A stretch of DNA of 64,000 nt from Kocuria turfanensis (GTDB lineage: Bacteria > Actinomycetota > Actinomycetes > Actinomycetales > Micrococcaceae). Location of the stretch: NCBI RefSeq assembly GCF_001580365.1, contig NZ_CP014480.1:3433981-3497980 (forward strand). Reading direction: 5' to 3'. The position numbers and the translations under genes were made by a program. Positions within the stretch are counted from its first letter, which is position 1. Every line of letters begins with the position of its first letter. Positions 26,058-34,087 of the stretch are shown here, piece by piece. The notes under the pieces were generated by a model, which saw only the letters and a list, made by a program, of their open reading frames with translations, searched no databases and had not been told where the DNA came from.

Positions 26058-27943
26058 CGGGTCACCCAGATTCTCTTCGTCACGGTGGAGTAGTGCACCG
26101 TGAAGTTCTTGGAGAACTTCTGGCGGATCTCGGTGCCGTACTTGTACTCGTCGGTGGTCGGATAGCCGTAGCCGCGCTCGGCGCCGGCGGCGAGCCACTC
26201 GCGGCCGATCGCGCTGTTCTCCTTGAGCCAGTGGCTGCCGGAGGTGGGGCTCCACAGGATCCGGTAGACCGCGCTGCCGTTGCGGAACACCTGGTGGGCG
26301 CCGCCGTTGACCAGCCCGCCGACCTCGTCGCCGACCGGGTAGCCGAAGCCGCGCTCGTAGCCGCCGCGCTTCCAGACCCCGCCGATCCCGGTGTTCTCCC
26401 GGACCAGGTGGGTGCCGGTGGCCGAGCTCCACAGGAGCCGGTTCACGGCCGTGCCCTGGCGGAACGTCTGGTAGGCCCCGCCGCCGGTGAGCCCGGTGAT
26501 CTCCCGGTTCGTGGGGTAGCCGTAGCCGTTCTCCCAGCGGCCGGCGGCGAACGTGCGGCCGATGGCCCCGTTGAAGTTCACCGGCCAGGCCCCGGTGGAG
26601 GAGGTCCAGTAGAAGGTGTGCTTCTTCGAGAAGCCCTGCAGCACGCCGCCGTTGACCAGGCCGCCGCGCTCGTTGCCGGTGGGGGTGCCGAAGACGGCGG
26701 ACCCGCCCAGGGCCTGGTACTGGCGCCCGATCGCGCCCTTCACGGTGTACCCGGCCGGCTGGACCTCGGTGACGGTCCCGGCTGGGGCGCGGCCGCCGAG
26801 CGGCTTGTAGTAGCGGTTGGCCACGAGGTCCCGCAGCTGGGTCGCGGACCCGCGGTAGACGTTGGCGTCGATCTCCTCGGCGAAGCCGGCGTCGGTCCAC
26901 TGCCAGAAGTCGTAGGTGGACCAGGCGCTGGGCACGATCGGGGCGGTGGTCTCGTAGGCGGCGATGTGCATGGGGTGGTCGTTGAAGGCGCTGGTGTTGC
27001 CCGTGCAGTCCCGCCACCAGTAGTAGTTCGTGTAGATCGCCGGCAGCCGGCCGGTGCGGGCCTTGTACCGGTTGGAGAAGTCGCGGATCCAGCCGACCAT
27101 CTCGGACTGCGAGAAGCCGTAGCAGGCGTTGCCGTACAGCGAGGGGTACGGGTTGTTCTCGATGTCCAGCAGGCCCGGCAGGGTCCGCCCGTCGGCGGAC
27201 CAGCCGCCGCCGTTGTTGATGAAGTAGTCGGCCTGCTTAGCCCCGGAGGAGTCCCGGGTGGGGATCGCGAAGTGGTAGCCGCCGCGGTGCATCCCGACGG
27301 CGCCGGCGCCGGCGTACTGCTGCTTGAAGAGTCCGTTGGTGATGCTGTCCCCCTCGGAGGACTTCACGTAGGCGAAGCGGGAGCCCTGGTTCCACAGGCT
27401 CGTCCAGTTCAGGGAGGTCTGCCAGTTGGAGACGTCCGTGCCCTTGATCCCGGACGGCGTCCAGGACGCGGCGCCGCCCAGCGGGTCGGCCGACGCAGCC
27501 CCGGCGACGGCCTCCTCACCGGAGGCAGCGGACGTGCCGGACGTGCCGGAGGGCTCCGAGCCACCGGAGCCGCCCTCGAGCTCCGCGGCGGTGCGGGCTG
27601 AGTTCGCGGCCAGCTGCTCGAAGTGCGTCGGGGACTTGGCCCACTGGCCCATCACGGCGCCGCCGGAGAGGCTGCCCGCGGTGGGCCGGGTGCCGGCGAG
27701 CGCCGGGTCGGGGAGGACGCTCTCCCCGGTGGTCCCGTCCACCAGGGTCGAGACGATCTCGCCGTCGGACTCCACGACCTTGGAGACCAGGTTGCCCTGC
27801 TGCTCGGCCGAGAGGGTGGTGGGGGCGGCGTCTTCCGTGGCCGCCGTGGGTGTCAGTGTGGTGATGGCCAGCACCGCTGCCGTGAGGGCAGCGGGCAGCG
27901 TCAGTCGGGGGGGTGCTTTCACGCTGGGACGCCTAACTCGCAT
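26054..27943 (-). CDS. Secreted GH25 lysozyme with LGFP repeats
   Basis: The protein has about 629 residues. ATG 27943 is chosen because it opens directly into the signal peptide (MRVRRPSVKAPP...), though its ribosome site is weak; the frame is open to 28042. After a region of about 130 residues rich in Ser, Gly and Ala comes a GH25 muramidase domain: GIKGTDVSNWQTSLNW (catalytic Asp), AYVKSSEGD, GLLDIENNP (Asp and Glu), IYTNYYWW and YDFWQWTD. Four LGFP repeats follow, ending VTKRIWVTR, the same ending as the downstream CAP protein. It should cleave peptidoglycan while anchored to the wall by the repeats. It is the first gene of a two-gene operon. Confidence 0.92.
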   Translation of the reverse strand: MRVRRPSVKAPPRLTLPAALTAAVLAITTLTPTAATEDAAPTTLSAEQQGNLVSKVVESDGEIVSTLVDGTTGESVLPDPALAGTRPTAGSLSGGAVMGQWAKSPTHFEQLAANSARTAAELEGGSGGSEPSGTSGTSAASGEEAVAGAASADPLGGAASWTPSGIKGTDVSNWQTSLNWTSLWNQGSRFAYVKSSEGDSITNGLFKQQYAGAGAVGMHRGGYHFAIPTRDSSGAKQADYFINNGGGWSADGRTLPGLLDIENNPYPSLYGNACYGFSQSEMVGWIRDFSNRYKARTGRLPAIYTNYYWWRDCTGNTSAFNDHPMHIAAYETTAPIVPSAWSTYDFWQWTDAGFAEEIDANVYRGSATQLRDLVANRYYKPLGGRAPAGTVTEVQPAGYTVKGAIGRQYQALGGSAVFGTPTGNERGGLVNGGVLQGFSKKHTFYWTSSTGAWPVNFNGAIGRTFAAGRWENGYGYPTNREITGLTGGGAYQTFRQGTAVNRLLWSSATGTHLVRENTGIGGVWKRGGYERGFGYPVGDEVGGLVNGGAHQVFRNGSAVYRILWSPTSGSHWLKENSAIGREWLAAGAERGYGYPTTDEYKYGTEIRQKFSKNFTVHYSTVTKRIWVTR

Positions 27944-28011
27944 GGATCGTTTGGGGGAACGACTCGTGCAAGGCCATGGGGATGGGGGGAAGATCCTCTG
28001 GAGCCACGACG

Positions 28012-28042
28012 AGTATAAAGGCGCGTTTACATAAATAATCAA
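28012..28042 (-). promoter_or_regulatory. Candidate promoter of the LGFP operon
   Basis: On the minus strand TTGATT (28042-28037) and TATACT (28017-28012) form plausible -35/-10 boxes with a rather long 19-base spacer. They lie in a conspicuously AT-rich stretch about 70 bp upstream of the GH25 start. Confidence 0.35.
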
Positions 28043-28145
28043 TAACGGTGCGCCGTGTTACACGGATTCCGCCGAGTGCGCGTCGCAGCGTTGCGCCTGG
28101 TGCCGCCGGATACGATGAACCGGACTCGACCCCCGGAGGAGAACC

Positions 28146-28778
28146 ATGCCCCCCACGCGCATCCTGACGGTCTGCACGGGCAACGTCTGCCGCTCGCCCA
28201 TGGCGGCGGTGGAGCTCGACCACGGTCTCAACGCCGTCTCCCCGGGCGGCTTCGCGGTGACCAGCGCCGGGATGCACGCGCTGGTGGACCAGGGCTTCGA
28301 GGAGCGGGTGGGCCGGCTGGCCCACGACCGCGGCCTGGAGGCCGCCGCCGCCCACCGGGCCCGGCAGGTCACCCCGGAGATCCTGCGGGACGTGGACCTG
28401 GTCCTGGTCATGGCCCGGGAGCACACCCAGCCGGTGCTCCAGCAGGCGCCGCGGCTGCTCAAGAAGGTCTTCACCCTCCGGGAGTTCGCCCGGATCCTGC
28501 TGTACCTCTCCACCGACCCGGAGCTCGACGCCGCCGTCCCGGCCGACCGCGCGGAGCGCTGGGCGTGGCTGGTGCAGCAGGCGCCGCGGCTGCGCCAGCG
28601 CGTGCCGGTGCGCCACCCCGAGCGCAACGACGTGATCGACCCCTACCGCCAGGAGGACGCGGTGCTCCAGCAGATGGCGGAGGAGCTGTTCGAGGCCACC
28701 GACGCCGTGATCGCGTGGGAGCGGCGCTACGCGCAGCGCCGGGCGGCGAGCGGCACCGCGAGCAGCGCCGCCGGCTGA
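28146..28778 (+). CDS. Low-molecular-weight protein-tyrosine phosphatase
   Basis: The protein has 210 residues and starts at ATG 28146 behind GGAGGAG. The P-loop CTGNVCRSPMA (Cys10, Arg16, CX5R-S) and the general-acid loop NDVIDPYRQ identify the family. It is longer than the usual 150 residues because of inserted helical segments (about 110-160), as in other actinobacterial members. Such enzymes (Wzb, PtpA) dephosphorylate BY-kinases and other tyrosine-phosphorylated proteins, so the BY-kinase at 39.8 kb is a candidate partner. It is cytosolic and monocistronic. Confidence 0.9.
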   Translation: MPPTRILTVCTGNVCRSPMAAVELDHGLNAVSPGGFAVTSAGMHALVDQGFEERVGRLAHDRGLEAAAAHRARQVTPEILRDVDLVLVMAREHTQPVLQQAPRLLKKVFTLREFARILLYLSTDPELDAAVPADRAERWAWLVQQAPRLRQRVPVRHPERNDVIDPYRQEDAVLQQMAEELFEATDAVIAWERRYAQRRAASGTASSAAG

Positions 28779-28794
28779 GCCGCGGCGGCCCGGT

Positions 28795-29238
28795 TCACAT
28801 CAGGGCGGAGACCAGCCGGCACACGTTGTCGAGGTAGCGGTGGTGCCAGGGCTGGCCCCGCCACTCCTCCAGGGTCAGCTCCCGGCTGATCGCCCGGTAG
28901 TGCGCGGCGTTGGCCTGCAGCTCGGCCACCAGGTCCCCGCCGAAGGCCAGCAGCATCACCTCGTAGTCCAGGGCGAAGGACCGGAAGTCCATGTTCGAGG
29001 ACCCGATCATGGCCACGGTGTCGTCGACGGTCAGGTACTTGGCGTGCAGCACCGCCGGGGCGGGGTAGAGGTGGATGTGCACCCCGGCCTCCGGCAGGGC
29101 GCGGGAGTAGAGGATCAGCAGCAGCCACGCCGAGGAGGAGGAGGGGCGGCGGTTCTCCGGCACCGTGCCGACGGCCACCAGCTTGAGCCCGTACTCCAGG
29201 AGCACCAGGGCCACGGCCACCAGCTGAGCCCACCCCAT
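28795..29238 (-). pseudogene. Cardiolipin synthase remnant with in-frame internal deletion
   Basis: The frame encodes 147 residues and starts at ATG 29238 behind GGGGAAGG. The first 45 residues are the N-terminal membrane region of a bacterial cardiolipin synthase (EYGLKLVAVGTVPENRRPSS). The sequence then jumps to the C-terminal PLD domain: SRALPEAGVHIHLYPAPAVL, the second HKD motif HAKYLTVDD, IGSSNMDFRSF and the usual ending LEEWRGQPWHHRYLDNV. The first PLD domain and its HKD motif, about 330 residues, are missing, with the join near WLLLI/LYSRA. The full family length is about 480-500. One HKD motif cannot form the normal active site within a monomer, so I call it a pseudogene, though it is still open and could be expressed. 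Confidence 0.8.
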
Positions 29239-29278
29239 GGAACGCGCCTTCCCCGCAACGCGCGGTGCGCTGCTGCTC

Positions 29279-29686
29279 TCATGCAGTCTCGCGCGCCCCG
29301 ACCCGGTGCACCAGCGGGCCGACCGGGAAGACGTGCTGCTCCAGGACGGTGGCCTGCTCGATCTCGAACTGCCCGGCGCTGAGCAGGCCGCGCCCGCGCA
29401 GCTCGGCCAGCAGGGCCAGCCGCTGGGCCTGCTGCGGGCCCACCGGCCGGGCGGAGGCGCCCTCACCCCACCGGAGGGCCGGCGGACCCGGGGACCGGGG
29501 CGGCCGGCGGGCCAGGTAAACCAGGGCCCCCACCAGCGGCACCAGCACGACCAGCGCCCAGGCCGCCGCCCGCACGCCGCGCAGGTCCTCCCGCCCGTGG
29601 ATGTCGGTGAGGGCGAGGCCCCACAGCAGACAGACCGGGGTGGCGGCCACCACCCACCCGAAGACGCTCCAGACATCCATGCGCAT
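29279..29686 (-). CDS. Small membrane protein with PLDc_N-like and SHOCT-like parts
   Basis: The protein has about 135 residues. ATG 29686 sits four bases after GGAAGGAC; an in-frame ATG at 29680 is equally possible. It has two hydrophobic helices (VFGWVVAATPVCLLWGLALT and WALVVLVPLVGALVYLARR) of the phospholipase D N-terminal membrane type, then a linker and a short C-terminal helix unit (LLAELRGRGLLSAGQFEIEQ) resembling a SHOCT motif. It lies 40 bp upstream of the cardiolipin synthase remnant and is probably cotranscribed. The function is unknown. Confidence 0.7.
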   Translation of the reverse strand: MRMDVWSVFGWVVAATPVCLLWGLALTDIHGREDLRGVRAAAWALVVLVPLVGALVYLARRPPRSPGPPALRWGEGASARPVGPQQAQRLALLAELRGRGLLSAGQFEIEQATVLEQHVFPVGPLVHRVGARETA

Positions 29687-29972
29687 CCCGTCCTTCCGCG
29701 CTACCCCGCCGGGTCGGCGGGGCCACCGACAGGTTCTCGTGGGCCCGGACCCCGGGGCCTCACCCCGGCGGGGTGAAACCGGCACCGCGACGGCCCGGCC
29801 GCGCGTTCGAGGACACGGCCGGGGCCCCGGCGAACTGTGACGACGCCTCAGGTGCGGCGGTGCCGCCGGAGTGGTTAGGTGTGTCCCACGACGACGCACG
29901 CGCGACGCCGGCGGCGGGACGGACACGACCGGTGCCGCCCGGCGCGACGGCCGGCAACCCGGGAGGAGCGCA

Positions 29973-31529
29973 GTGGAACGGAGCTACTACCAGCGCGGAC
30001 GGCTGAGGACCGTGGAGCAGATCGAGGACATCGCCCCCGTGCAGTCCTCGGGCGCGGGAGTCCGGTGGGAGGCCTTGGGGCCGGAGGTCGACGACGCCGC
30101 CCTCGGGATGCCGGCGGATTCCCTCGAGGCGTTCCACCGGGCCGGCTGGGTGTTCGTGCGTCCCACCGACAGCACGGCCCGTCTCGTCGCGCAGCCGCGG
30201 GCGGACGGGACGGTGCCGTCGGCCGGGATCCTGGTCCGGCGCCAGGACGGCCGCTACGGGATCGTCACGCGCCGCCTGGTGGTGCAGCTGCAGCAGGAGC
30301 TCCCCGAGGAGGACGCCGCCGCCGTCCTGGCGGAGCTGGACCTGGACGAGGTCGGACGGCTGCGCTTCGCCCCGAACCTCTTCGAGGTGGACGCCACGGC
30401 CTATCCGGACGCCCTCGACGCCTCCGTGGCCCTGCACGACGACCCCCGGGTCAGCCTCGCCGAGCCCAGCTTCCAGGAGCACATCCCCGGGCGGGCCGCG
30501 CCGGCCGACCCCCGCTACCGGGAGCAGTGGCAGTGGTCGAACACCGGCCAGACCGGGGGCACGCCCGGCGCGGACGTCGCCGCCGAGGCCTCCTGGGAGC
30601 GCACCCGCGGGGCCGGCGTGCGGGTGGCCGTGATCGACAACGGCTTCCTGGCCACGCACGAGGACCTGCGCGACGGGGTGCTGGGCACGTCCGGGTACTT
30701 CACCGCCCCCGGCCCGGAGCCCGGCGGGAGGCCGCGGTTCGTGCCCGGCACGGCCGGCATGCCGTCCGGCGACCACGGGACGTTCTGCGCCGGGATGGTC
30801 GGCGCCCGGCAGGGCAACGACCGGGGCGGTTCCGGGGCCGCCCCCGAGTGCGGGCTGGTGCTGCTGGCGTGCCTGCCCGACCAGGTCGGTGACCAGACGA
30901 CCCTGGCGCGGGCGGTGGCCTGCGCCGCCGATCCGTCGTCGGAGGTTCCCGGGGCCGATCCGGGGTCCGGGGCCGACATCCTGGTCTGCAGCCTGGGCCC
31001 CAACGACGCCGCGTGGGAGCTGGCCACGGTGCTGGACCTGGCGCTGGCCGCCGCCGCGGGCCGGGGCCGCAGCGGGACCGGCACGGCGGTCTTCTGGGCG
31101 GCCAGCAACGGGCGCAACGTCGACGTGCTCGAGGACGAGGTGGTCTCCCACCCGGACGTGATCGCCGTGGTGCGCTCCACCCACCACGACCTCGAGGACC
31201 ACGCGGCCCGGGGCCCGGCGGTCGAGCTGATCGCGCCGGGCGTCGACGTGCTGAGCACCGGCGGCGACGGCGGCTACCACACGGCCACCGGCACGAGCTT
31301 CGCGGCCCCGTGCGCGGCCGGCTGCGCGGCCCTGGCACTGGCGGTCAACCCGGGACTGACCGGGGCGCAGCTGCGGGCGGTCCTGCGGGAGTCCGCGGAG
31401 AAGATCGGCGGCGTCGCCTACGACGACGCCGGGCACGACCACGACTACGGCTACGGGCGGGTCAGCGCCGCGGCCGCCGTGCAGGCGGCCGCGGCCCTGC
31501 TCCCCGCGCCGGTGAGGGAGATGTCATGA
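29973..31529 (+). CDS. Leaderless subtilisin-like serine protease (S8) with built-in pro-domain
   Basis: The protein has 518 residues. GTG 29973 has GGAGGAG at good spacing; further upstream the frame encodes Arg-rich sequence unlike a protein. There is no signal peptide. Residues about 60-175 look like an inhibitor-type pro-domain (APNLFEVDATAYPDALD and DPRVSLAEPSFQEHI). The catalytic domain starts with the usual QWQWSNTGQTGG. The triad is Asp222 (VAVIDNG), His268 (GDHGTFCAG) and Ser442 (GTSFAAP). The lack of export signals suggests a cytosolic protease or export by another route. The next gene starts inside its stop codon (ATGA), so this is the first gene of a coupled four-gene operon. Confidence 0.92.
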   Translation: MERSYYQRGRLRTVEQIEDIAPVQSSGAGVRWEALGPEVDDAALGMPADSLEAFHRAGWVFVRPTDSTARLVAQPRADGTVPSAGILVRRQDGRYGIVTRRLVVQLQQELPEEDAAAVLAELDLDEVGRLRFAPNLFEVDATAYPDALDASVALHDDPRVSLAEPSFQEHIPGRAAPADPRYREQWQWSNTGQTGGTPGADVAAEASWERTRGAGVRVAVIDNGFLATHEDLRDGVLGTSGYFTAPGPEPGGRPRFVPGTAGMPSGDHGTFCAGMVGARQGNDRGGSGAAPECGLVLLACLPDQVGDQTTLARAVACAADPSSEVPGADPGSGADILVCSLGPNDAAWELATVLDLALAAAAGRGRSGTGTAVFWAASNGRNVDVLEDEVVSHPDVIAVVRSTHHDLEDHAARGPAVELIAPGVDVLSTGGDGGYHTATGTSFAAPCAAGCAALALAVNPGLTGAQLRAVLRESAEKIGGVAYDDAGHDHDYGYGRVSAAAAVQAAAALLPAPVREMS

Positions 31530-31924
31530 GCGAGGACGTTCCGACCGAAGAGGCCATGGGCGGCGGGGCCCCGCCGCCCCCGCTGATCCACGTGGAGGTC
31601 CACGGGGCCGAGCTGGGCGACCTGCGGGACTTCGCCCGGGAGACCGGCGCGGACCTGGGCTGCCGGGCCACCCCGCGGCGGGAGGCCGAGGGCTGGATGG
31701 TGGACGCCTACCTGCCGGAGGACCGGCTCGAGGCCGCCCGCGGTGCCCGCTCCGGCGCCCGGGTGCGGCTGGAGGTCCGGGAGAACGCCACCGCCGTGGG
31801 CCGGGAGCGCCAGGCCGAGGTCGGCACCGGCAACCGGTTCCGCGCCGACGACGCCACCCGCGGCGCGGCCACCGTCCGCGGTACGGAGCTGGCCCCCGTG
31901 CGGGGCCTGGGGGAGAAGCGCTGA
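31526..31924 (+). CDS. Small protein, possible stand-alone protease pro-domain
   Basis: The protein has 132 residues and starts at ATG 31526, overlapping the subtilase stop; the M14 gene begins five bases after its own stop. After a Gly/Pro-rich start, residues about 20-90 read LIHVEVHGAELGDLRDFARE, WMVDAYLPEDRLEAARGA and ARVRLEVRE. This is a beta-alpha-beta pattern like the pro-domains of secreted M14 carboxypeptidases and I9-type inhibitors (a strand, a helix, another strand with a PxxxLxAxR helix). The remaining 40 residues are charged and probably disordered. Its place between two peptidases that lack export signals suggests an inhibitor, chaperone or adaptor acting in trans. The family assignment is an inference. 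Confidence 0.7.
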   Translation: MSEDVPTEEAMGGGAPPPPLIHVEVHGAELGDLRDFARETGADLGCRATPRREAEGWMVDAYLPEDRLEAARGARSGARVRLEVRENATAVGRERQAEVGTGNRFRADDATRGAATVRGTELAPVRGLGEKR

Positions 31925-31929
31925 TCGCC

Positions 31930-33102
31930 ATGAGCTACCTCAACGTCGACGAGATCGAGACGGCCCTGCAGTCCCTGGCCGCCGAGTACCCCGAGCTCAC
32001 GGAGCTCATCGAGCTGCCGCACCGCACCCACGCGGGCCGCCTGGTCCGGTGCCTGCGCATCGGGGCCGATCCGCAGCGCCCCGGGGTGCTGCTGCTGGGC
32101 GGGGTGCACGCCCGGGAGTGGGTGCCGCCGGACGCGCTCGTGTCCCTGGCCGCGGACCTGCTGGAGGCCGCCACCCGCGGCACGGGGCTCGTGTACGGGG
32201 GCCACCGGGTGCCCGCCGACCGGGTGCAGCAGGTGCTGCGGGGCACCACCCTCTACGTCGTCGCGTGCGTCAACCCGGACGGGCGACACCACAGCCAGAC
32301 CGCCGAGCCCATGTGGCGCAAGAACCGGCGCCCGCACCCGGCCGGCGGCATCTGCACCGGGGTGGACGTCAACCGCAACTTCGACTTCCTCTGGGAGCAC
32401 ACCGCGAAGTTCCACCCCGACGCGGACGTGGCCACCTCCGCCGACCCCTGCGACCCCCGCCAGGTCTACCGCGGACCCGCGGCCGCCTCGGAGCCGGAGA
32501 CCCGCAACGTGGTGCACCTGCTGGACACCTGTCCGGGGATCCGCTGGCACGTGGACGTGCACAGCTACGTGCCGGTGATCCTGCACAACTGGGGCAGCGA
32601 CGAGCACCAGAGCACGGACCCGGAGCAGAACTTCCGCAACCCCGCCTTCGACGCGCTGCGCGGGATCCCCGGCGACACCGCCTACCGGGAGTACCTCCCG
32701 GCCGCGGACCTCGAGGCGGAGCTGGCGCTCGGGGCGCGGATGAGCGAGGCGATCCGGCAGGTGCGCGGGGACGAGTACCCCGTGGTGCCGGCCTTCGGCG
32801 GGCTCTATCCCACCTCCGGGGCCAGCGACGACTACGCCTACAGCCGGCACTTCGGCGACCCGTCCCGGACCCGGGTGCTGGGCTTCACGATCGAGTGCGC
32901 CCACAGCTTCCAGCCTCCCTGGGCCGAGGCCGAGCACGTCATCCGGGAGGTGTCCGCGGGTCTGCTGGCGCTCGCCGCCGCCGTCGCCGACCCGGTCGGA
33001 ACCGAGGACCGCACCGCCGGGGACCGCAGCGCCGGGGACCGCAGCGCCGGGGACCGCAGCGCCCAGGACCGGGCGGCCGCCGGACGGGAGGGCCCGGCGT
33101 GA
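31930..33102 (+). CDS. M14 zinc carboxypeptidase, leaderless
   Basis: The protein has 390 residues and starts at ATG 31930. Zinc ligands are His60 and Glu63 (GGVHAREW) and His211 (WHVDVHSY); the general-base Glu322 is in LGFTIECAHS. The substrate-binding CVNPDGR and DVNRNFDFLW segments are conserved as in M14A/M14B enzymes. It has neither a signal peptide nor the usual N-terminal pro-domain; the protein begins directly with helix LNVDEIETALQSLAAEYPEL. The C-terminal tail is a 5-residue repeat (GDRSA) encoded by three 15-bp units (33017-33061). It is likely to trim C-termini of peptides made by the subtilase encoded upstream. Confidence 0.93.
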   Translation: MSYLNVDEIETALQSLAAEYPELTELIELPHRTHAGRLVRCLRIGADPQRPGVLLLGGVHAREWVPPDALVSLAADLLEAATRGTGLVYGGHRVPADRVQQVLRGTTLYVVACVNPDGRHHSQTAEPMWRKNRRPHPAGGICTGVDVNRNFDFLWEHTAKFHPDADVATSADPCDPRQVYRGPAAASEPETRNVVHLLDTCPGIRWHVDVHSYVPVILHNWGSDEHQSTDPEQNFRNPAFDALRGIPGDTAYREYLPAADLEAELALGARMSEAIRQVRGDEYPVVPAFGGLYPTSGASDDYAYSRHFGDPSRTRVLGFTIECAHSFQPPWAEAEHVIREVSAGLLALAAAVADPVGTEDRTAGDRSAGDRSAGDRSAQDRAAAGREGPA

Positions 33103-33971
33103 GCATCGTGGTCACCACGCCCACCGGGCACGTCGGCTCCCGGGTGGTGCAGCTGCTGCTCCAGGCCGGGGTCCGACCCACGGTCCTGGTCCGGGACGCC
33201 GCCCGGCTGGAGCCCGGCGTGCGGGAGCACTGCACGGTGGTGGAGGGGGACCAGGACGACGTCGAGGCGGTGCTCCGGGCCACGGCCCGCGCCGAGACCC
33301 TGTACTGGGTGAACCCGCCGAGCCTCCACGACGACCCGGTGGCCGGCCACGCCCGCTTCGGCGCGGTGGCCGCGGCCGCGGTCGCCGAGAACGCCGTGGC
33401 ACGGGTGGTGTTCCAGAGCAGCGTGGGCGCCGAGGCCCGGGAGGGGTTCGGGGACATCGACGGCCTGGCCCGCACCGAGGAGCTGCTCGACGCCACGGGC
33501 GCTCACACCACCCACCTGCGCTGCGGGTACTTCTTCACCAACCTGCTGCTGGACCTCGAGTCCGTGCGCGCCGGGGTGCTGAGCACCACCCTGCCGGTGG
33601 ACCACCGGATGCCCTGGGTGGACCCGCGGGACATCGGAGAGGTCGCCGCAGCCCGGCTGCTGGCCGGCGACTGGACCGGGCGGCACACCCAGGGTGTGCA
33701 CGGCCCCGAGGACCTCTCCTTCGCCGAGGTCGCCCGGATCGTGGGAGCGGCGGTCGGCCGGCCGCTGACCGCCCAGCAGGTGGAGGAGTCCGAGGTCGCC
33801 GAGGCGCTGCGGGGCCTCGGCTTCACCGACGCGCAGGTGGAGGGGGTGCTGGGCATGTCCCGCGGGCAGCGCGGCTTCGTCCCCGAGAACCCCCGGGACG
33901 CCCTCACGACGACGCCCACCCGCCTCGGCGCCTGGGCCTGGTCGGTGCTGCGCCCGGCCCTGGAGCAGTGA
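33099..33971 (+). CDS. NmrA-like NAD(P)-binding Rossmann protein
   Basis: The protein has 290 residues and starts at GTG 33099, overlapping the M14 stop as GTGA. An N-terminal dinucleotide fold (IVVTTPTGHVGSRVVQLLL) is followed by VVFQSSVGAEA, LRCGYFFTNLL and MPWVDPRDIGEVAA, which match NmrA/SDR atypical proteins; the catalytic Tyr-x3-Lys of classical SDRs is absent. Such proteins are redox sensors or act on small ligands. It is the last gene of the protease operon, but the link may be only transcriptional. Confidence 0.85.
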   Translation: MSIVVTTPTGHVGSRVVQLLLQAGVRPTVLVRDAARLEPGVREHCTVVEGDQDDVEAVLRATARAETLYWVNPPSLHDDPVAGHARFGAVAAAAVAENAVARVVFQSSVGAEAREGFGDIDGLARTEELLDATGAHTTHLRCGYFFTNLLLDLESVRAGVLSTTLPVDHRMPWVDPRDIGEVAAARLLAGDWTGRHTQGVHGPEDLSFAEVARIVGAAVGRPLTAQQVEESEVAEALRGLGFTDAQVEGVLGMSRGQRGFVPENPRDALTTTPTRLGAWAWSVLRPALEQ

Positions 33972-34087
33972 CCCGGTCCAGCGCTGCCGTCCCGGTCCGG
34001 TGCCCGGGGGCCCGCCTGGGCCGGTCCACCGGTCGTCCCGCGCCGCTGAGCGAGACCCGGCCGCCGGTCCGCGGGATGACGGCCGGT

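Noticed and set aside
28795..29676. A 293-residue protein read through the PLD region in one frame
   Set aside because: The first half of that frame is Trp/Cys/Arg-rich out-of-frame sequence over the small membrane protein gene; the real start of the PLD remnant is ATG 29238.
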